DNA of 27,794 nt from JAAFHS01 sp031396505 (GTDB lineage Bacteria; Pseudomonadota; Alphaproteobacteria; Rhodobacterales; Rhodobacteraceae). The first letter of the stretch is position 1. Each line of letters starts with the position of its first letter. A program made the position numbers and the translations under genes. Positions 24,990-27,794 of this stretch are shown in pieces. The stretch spans positions 1-27,794 of the forward strand of contig JANNKX010000116.1 of NCBI GenBank assembly GCA_031396505.1, written 5' to 3'. A model generated the notes under the pieces. The model was not told the DNA's origin. It saw only the letters and a program-made list of their open reading frames with translations, and searched no databases.

Positions 24990-25829
24990 TTGAGCGCATC
25001 GTCATCCATCCGCCGCCCGATGCCCGCCGATATCAGGGCGATGAAGGGCCAATCGCCGATTGTGACCCTGACCGCCTATACCACGCCGATGGCGCGCATC
25101 GTGGATGCGCACTGCGACGTGACGCTGGTGGGCGACAGCCTTGGCATGGTGATCCACGGTCTGCCCTCGACCATTGGCGTCACGATGGACATGATGATCC
25201 TGCACGGCCGCGCCGTGATGCGCGGCATCACCAGATCGCTGGTGGTGATCGACATGCCCTTTGGCAGCTATGAAGAAAGCCCGCAGCAGGCCTTTCGCAA
25301 CGCATCGCGCATCATGGCCGAAACCGGCTGCCCAGCCGTGAAAATCGAAGGCGGCCAGCACATGGCCGATACCATCGCCTTTCTGGTCGCGCGCGGCGTG
25401 CCTGTGATGGCGCATATCGGCCTGACACCGCAATCCTTCAACACTCTTGGCGGCTACCGCGTCGTGGGCCGCGACGGCGAAGGCGACCGCCTGATGGCCG
25501 ATGCCCATGCCGTCACCGATGCCGGTGCCTTTGCCGTCGTGCTGGAAAAACTGCCCGAGGGCCTCGCGCGCCGGATAACAGATGCCATCGCCATTCCCAC
25601 CATCGGCATCGGCGCAGGCCTGCATTGCGACGGCCAGGTGTTGGTGATTGATGACATGCTGGGTCTGTTCACCGTATTTCATCCGAAATTCGTCAAACGC
25701 TATGCCCATCTGGGCGATGCCGCAGATCAGGCCGTGGCCGCCTATGCCGACGAGGTGCGCGCCCGCCGCTTTCCCGCACTTGAACATACCTTTCCCGATA
25801 CCCTGCCCCCCAAGGCCCCGAAAGCATGA
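24990..25829 (+). CDS. panB: 3-methyl-2-oxobutanoate hydroxymethyltransferase
   Basis: Makes ketopantoate from 2-oxoisovalerate and methylene-tetrahydrofolate, the first committed step to pantothenate and CoA. Residues VTLTAYTTPMARIVD, the metal-binding VGDSLGM (Asp49), IDMPFGSYEESPQQA, VKIEGG and VMAHIGLTPQS are standard, as is PTIGIGAG with the catalytic region VVLEKLP. I chose the TTG at 24990, which gives a 279-residue protein and the family-like start SA..RRP-PADIRAMKG; the alternative ATG at 25020 has no visible ribosome site either. The stop overlaps panC by four bases (ATGA). The cupin gene diverges upstream. Confidence 0.93.
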   Translation: MSASSSIRRPMPADIRAMKGQSPIVTLTAYTTPMARIVDAHCDVTLVGDSLGMVIHGLPSTIGVTMDMMILHGRAVMRGITRSLVVIDMPFGSYEESPQQAFRNASRIMAETGCPAVKIEGGQHMADTIAFLVARGVPVMAHIGLTPQSFNTLGGYRVVGRDGEGDRLMADAHAVTDAGAFAVVLEKLPEGLARRITDAIAIPTIGIGAGLHCDGQVLVIDDMLGLFTVFHPKFVKRYAHLGDAADQAVAAYADEVRARRFPALEHTFPDTLPPKAPKA

Positions 25830-26665
25830 CCCCCAACCTGCGCAGCGTCACCGCCATGCAGGCGCTCGTGCGTGATTGGCACGCCGCGGGCCAGACCGTT
25901 GGCATCGTGCCCACCATGGGCGCTTTGCACCGTGGCCACACCGCCCTTGTGCAGGCCGCCAAACGCGGGGCCGACCGCGTCATCGTCACCATCTTTGTGA
26001 ACCCCAAACAGTTCAACAACCCCGACGATCTGCGCAAATACCCCCGCACCGAAGGCGCTGATGCCGCCATGCTGACCACGGTCGGCGTCGATGCCATCTT
26101 CATTCCCACCCCGGATGAGGTGTATCCCCCCGGTTTTTCCACCACCATCACCGTCGGCGGCGTCAGCCTGCCACTGGAGGGCGAACGCCGCCCCGGCCAT
26201 TTCGAAGGCGTCGCCACCGTGGTTGCCAAACTGTTCGGCATGACGCACGCCGATGCCGCATGGTTCGGCCAGAAAGACTGGCAGCAGTTGGCCGTCATCC
26301 GCCGCATGGTCGCCGATCTGAACCTGTCCGTCGATGTGATCGGCATTGAAACCGTGCGCGACCCCGATGGCCTTGCCCTGTCATCGCGCAATGCCCGCCT
26401 GACCCCGCAGGGCCGCTCTGTCGCCCCCGCCCTTGTGGCCGCCCTTGCCCGCGCCGCCGAACAGATCCGCGCAGGCACGCCCCCCGCCACCGCCATTGCC
26501 CATGCCAGCCAAGATCTGATGGCCGCCGGTTTCACCTCCGTCGAATACATCGAACTGCGCGCCGCCGATATGCTGGACCCCGTCACCACCCTTGACCGTC
26601 CCGCGCGCCTGTTCGCCGCCGCATGGATCGACGGCATCCGCCTGATCGACAACATCCCCGTCTGA
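25826..26665 (+). CDS. panC: Pantothenate synthetase (pantoate-beta-alanine ligase)
   Basis: Joins pantoate and beta-alanine with ATP to form pantothenate. The 279 residues hold the nucleotide-binding PTMGALHRGH (29-38), IFVNPKQFNNPDD, RPGHFEGVATVVAKLF, FGQKDWQQL (often GEKDYQQL in relatives) and the KMSKS-like LALSSRN. The start is coupled to panB by ATGA. Beta-alanine would have to come from elsewhere (panD is not here). No hairpin terminator is evident after the stop; the 122-base gap to the next gene holds a small dyad. Confidence 0.96.
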   Translation: MTPNLRSVTAMQALVRDWHAAGQTVGIVPTMGALHRGHTALVQAAKRGADRVIVTIFVNPKQFNNPDDLRKYPRTEGADAAMLTTVGVDAIFIPTPDEVYPPGFSTTITVGGVSLPLEGERRPGHFEGVATVVAKLFGMTHADAAWFGQKDWQQLAVIRRMVADLNLSVDVIGIETVRDPDGLALSSRNARLTPQGRSVAPALVAALARAAEQIRAGTPPATAIAHASQDLMAAGFTSVEYIELRAADMLDPVTTLDRPARLFAAAWIDGIRLIDNIPV

Positions 26666-26727
26666 CCTGCGTCGCAGATTCCGGCCTTGCCCCAGCGATG
26701 CTGCAATGCAATTCTTGTGCGCGAAGG

Positions 26728-26750
26728 GGATGTATTTTCACGTTACATCC
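26728..26750. promoter_or_regulatory. Operator-like dyad upstream of the coiled-coil gene
   Basis: GGATGTA (26728-26734) and TACATCC (26744-26750) are perfect inverted repeats with a 9-base spacer, in an A+T-richer stretch of the gap after panC. It lies 37 bases before the ATG at 26788, where a repressor or activator site would be expected. No regulator gene is beside it, and a chance dyad is possible. Confidence 0.35.
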
Positions 26751-26787
26751 ATATGTCAAAAAACAGTTCTTTGTCAGGGAGCCCGTC

Positions 26788-27794
26788 ATGGCCGATTTCG
26801 ATACGCAAATTCAGGAAAGCCAGAAGCAAGTCGCCGATGCCCAAGCCAAAATTTCCGCGATCACCTCCCGGATCGAGGCTGCGCGCAGCAAGATCGACGC
26901 CACCGCCACGCTGGATGTTGAAAACGCCACGCTCGATGATGTGCACAAACACACGGACCTGATGAACGCGAATATCGCCGAACTGATCATGGGTCTGGAT
27001 GATGTGACGGCAGGCTTTTCGAAAGATTTCGAAGAGATGCGCTCGAAAACCGGCATGGAAAGCCTGATCGGCTTTTTCTCAACCGCCAAGGCGGATTCGA
27101 TGCGCCAGGAACGCATGCGCACGGCGTCGGTGGATGACAAACTGCAGGACCTGATCGCCAAATCCGACGTCATCGTGCGGCTGCTGCAAGGTCAGTTGGA
27201 CCTGCTGAACACCCAGAAAACCAAGGTCGAGGTGAACCTGTCCGGCACCCTGACCGAACGCGAGACCACCGTGGGCGAGTTGGAGGCGCTGCGCGCGCAG
27301 ATCCTGTCGATGGACCCCAAGATCATCGAGCTGGAGAATAAGATCAGCGTCGAACAGGACGCCGCCGCGCGCACCAAACTGGAAACCGAACTGGCGAACA
27401 CGAACACCGCCTACAACCCGCTGGTGCAGGACGAACAGGTGAAACTGGCGAAATCCCAGACGCTGGAGCGTTATATCGAAACCGGCAAAACATGGATGGA
27501 CAGCCTGCAGAATCAGGCCGCGACGCAAATGGTGCTGATCAACAAACTGCAGACCGATACCAAACAGCGTGTGGTGCTGTATGACGCGCTGACCTCGTCT
27601 TTGAAAACCGCGCAACAGCAGGACGTGGCCCACCGCATCAACGAAATCGGCGTCAAGACGGATCAAGAGGCGCAATCGGCGATGGCAGGCATCGGGGCCG
27701 CGACCAATGCGAAAATGGCCGACATGCTGGAAGCACACGAAGACCACATGGTCTTTGCGCGCGAAGTGCTGGAACAAAAGGCCAAGGCGGATGA
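26788..27794 (+). CDS. Coiled-coil protein, possibly TelA-like, runs off the window
   Basis: At least 335 residues, open to the last base without a stop. There is no signal peptide or membrane segment. The sequence is almost wholly helical and heptad-like: MADFDTQIQESQKQVADAQ, then a conserved-looking middle TDLMNANIAELIMGLDDV and GMESLIGFFSTAKADSMRQE, then long Gln/Leu/Glu-rich helices (VRLLQGQLDLLNTQKTKVEV; IIELENKISVEQDAAAR; WMDSLQNQAATQMVLINKLQ). Length and layout recall the TelA/KlaA toxic-anion-resistance family, but I do not see a decisive motif, so this is a guess. PspA-like or bactofilin-linked coiled-coil proteins are other options. AGGGAG lies seven bases before the ATG. Confidence 0.75.
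   Translation, partial: MADFDTQIQESQKQVADAQAKISAITSRIEAARSKIDATATLDVENATLDDVHKHTDLMNANIAELIMGLDDVTAGFSKDFEEMRSKTGMESLIGFFSTAKADSMRQERMRTASVDDKLQDLIAKSDVIVRLLQGQLDLLNTQKTKVEVNLSGTLTERETTVGELEALRAQILSMDPKIIELENKISVEQDAAARTKLETELANTNTAYNPLVQDEQVKLAKSQTLERYIETGKTWMDSLQNQAATQMVLINKLQTDTKQRVVLYDALTSSLKTAQQQDVAHRINEIGVKTDQEAQSAMAGIGAATNAKMADMLEAHEDHMVFAREVLEQKAKAD

Overview
The window looks like a stretch of a Rhodobacteraceae/Roseobacteraceae chromosome (Alphaproteobacteria, possibly near Loktanella/Yoonia; the genus is a guess). Evidence: high G+C, core genes with family-typical protein sequences, the argH/lysA/TIGR02302 neighbourhood, the def-def-like-fmt block, GTG/TTG starts with many 4-base ATGA/GTGA overlaps, and an intergenic GGGGGC/GCCCCC hairpin element of a kind I recall from this order. 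No tRNA, rRNA, CRISPR, insertion sequence or prophage was seen. Both ends cut through genes.

Layout. Bases 1 to about 340 do not belong with the rest: they encode part of an actinobacterial-type surface repeat protein, and the join falls inside the 3' end of a TIGR02302/DUF4175 gene. This is most simply an assembly chimera. From there to 6395, on the minus strand, lie (in transcription order) argH, two tiny lipoprotein genes, a DUF2834 membrane protein gene, lysA and the DUF4175 gene. A TlpA-like thioredoxin gene diverges from argH. After two stem-loops come, on the minus strand, a GlsB/YeaQ-type membrane protein gene (7071-7307) and the translation-initiation block def, a deformylase-like gene and fmt (read from 9322 down to 7361).

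From 9388, on the plus strand, come a PatB/MalY-type C-S lyase coupled to an L,D-transpeptidase; a small unknown gene overlapping it tail to tail; cbiB (cobalamin); and a glutaredoxin-MauE fusion. Convergent with these is the large smc gene. After a hairpin-rich intergenic element, an MnmC-like FAD oxidoreductase and the methyltransferase MnmD diverge from a 46-bp gap. Together they look like a split version of the bifunctional tRNA wobble-uridine enzyme MnmC. Two paralogous EamA transporters are coupled behind mnmD.

From 20521 there is a three-unit Pho box in front of a secreted phytase-like protein, then a terminator, a lipoprotein L,D-transpeptidase, a bidirectional terminator, a secreted YbjN-domain protein and a cupin (both minus strand), then panB-panC for pantothenate. 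The window ends inside a coiled-coil gene of uncertain family.

Most of the window is ordinary core metabolism. The points most worth a second look are the deformylase-like protein lacking two active-site residues but coupled to fmt, the Pho box, the split MnmC pair, the glutaredoxin-MauE fusion, the lipoprotein pair between argH and lysA, and the chimeric left end.
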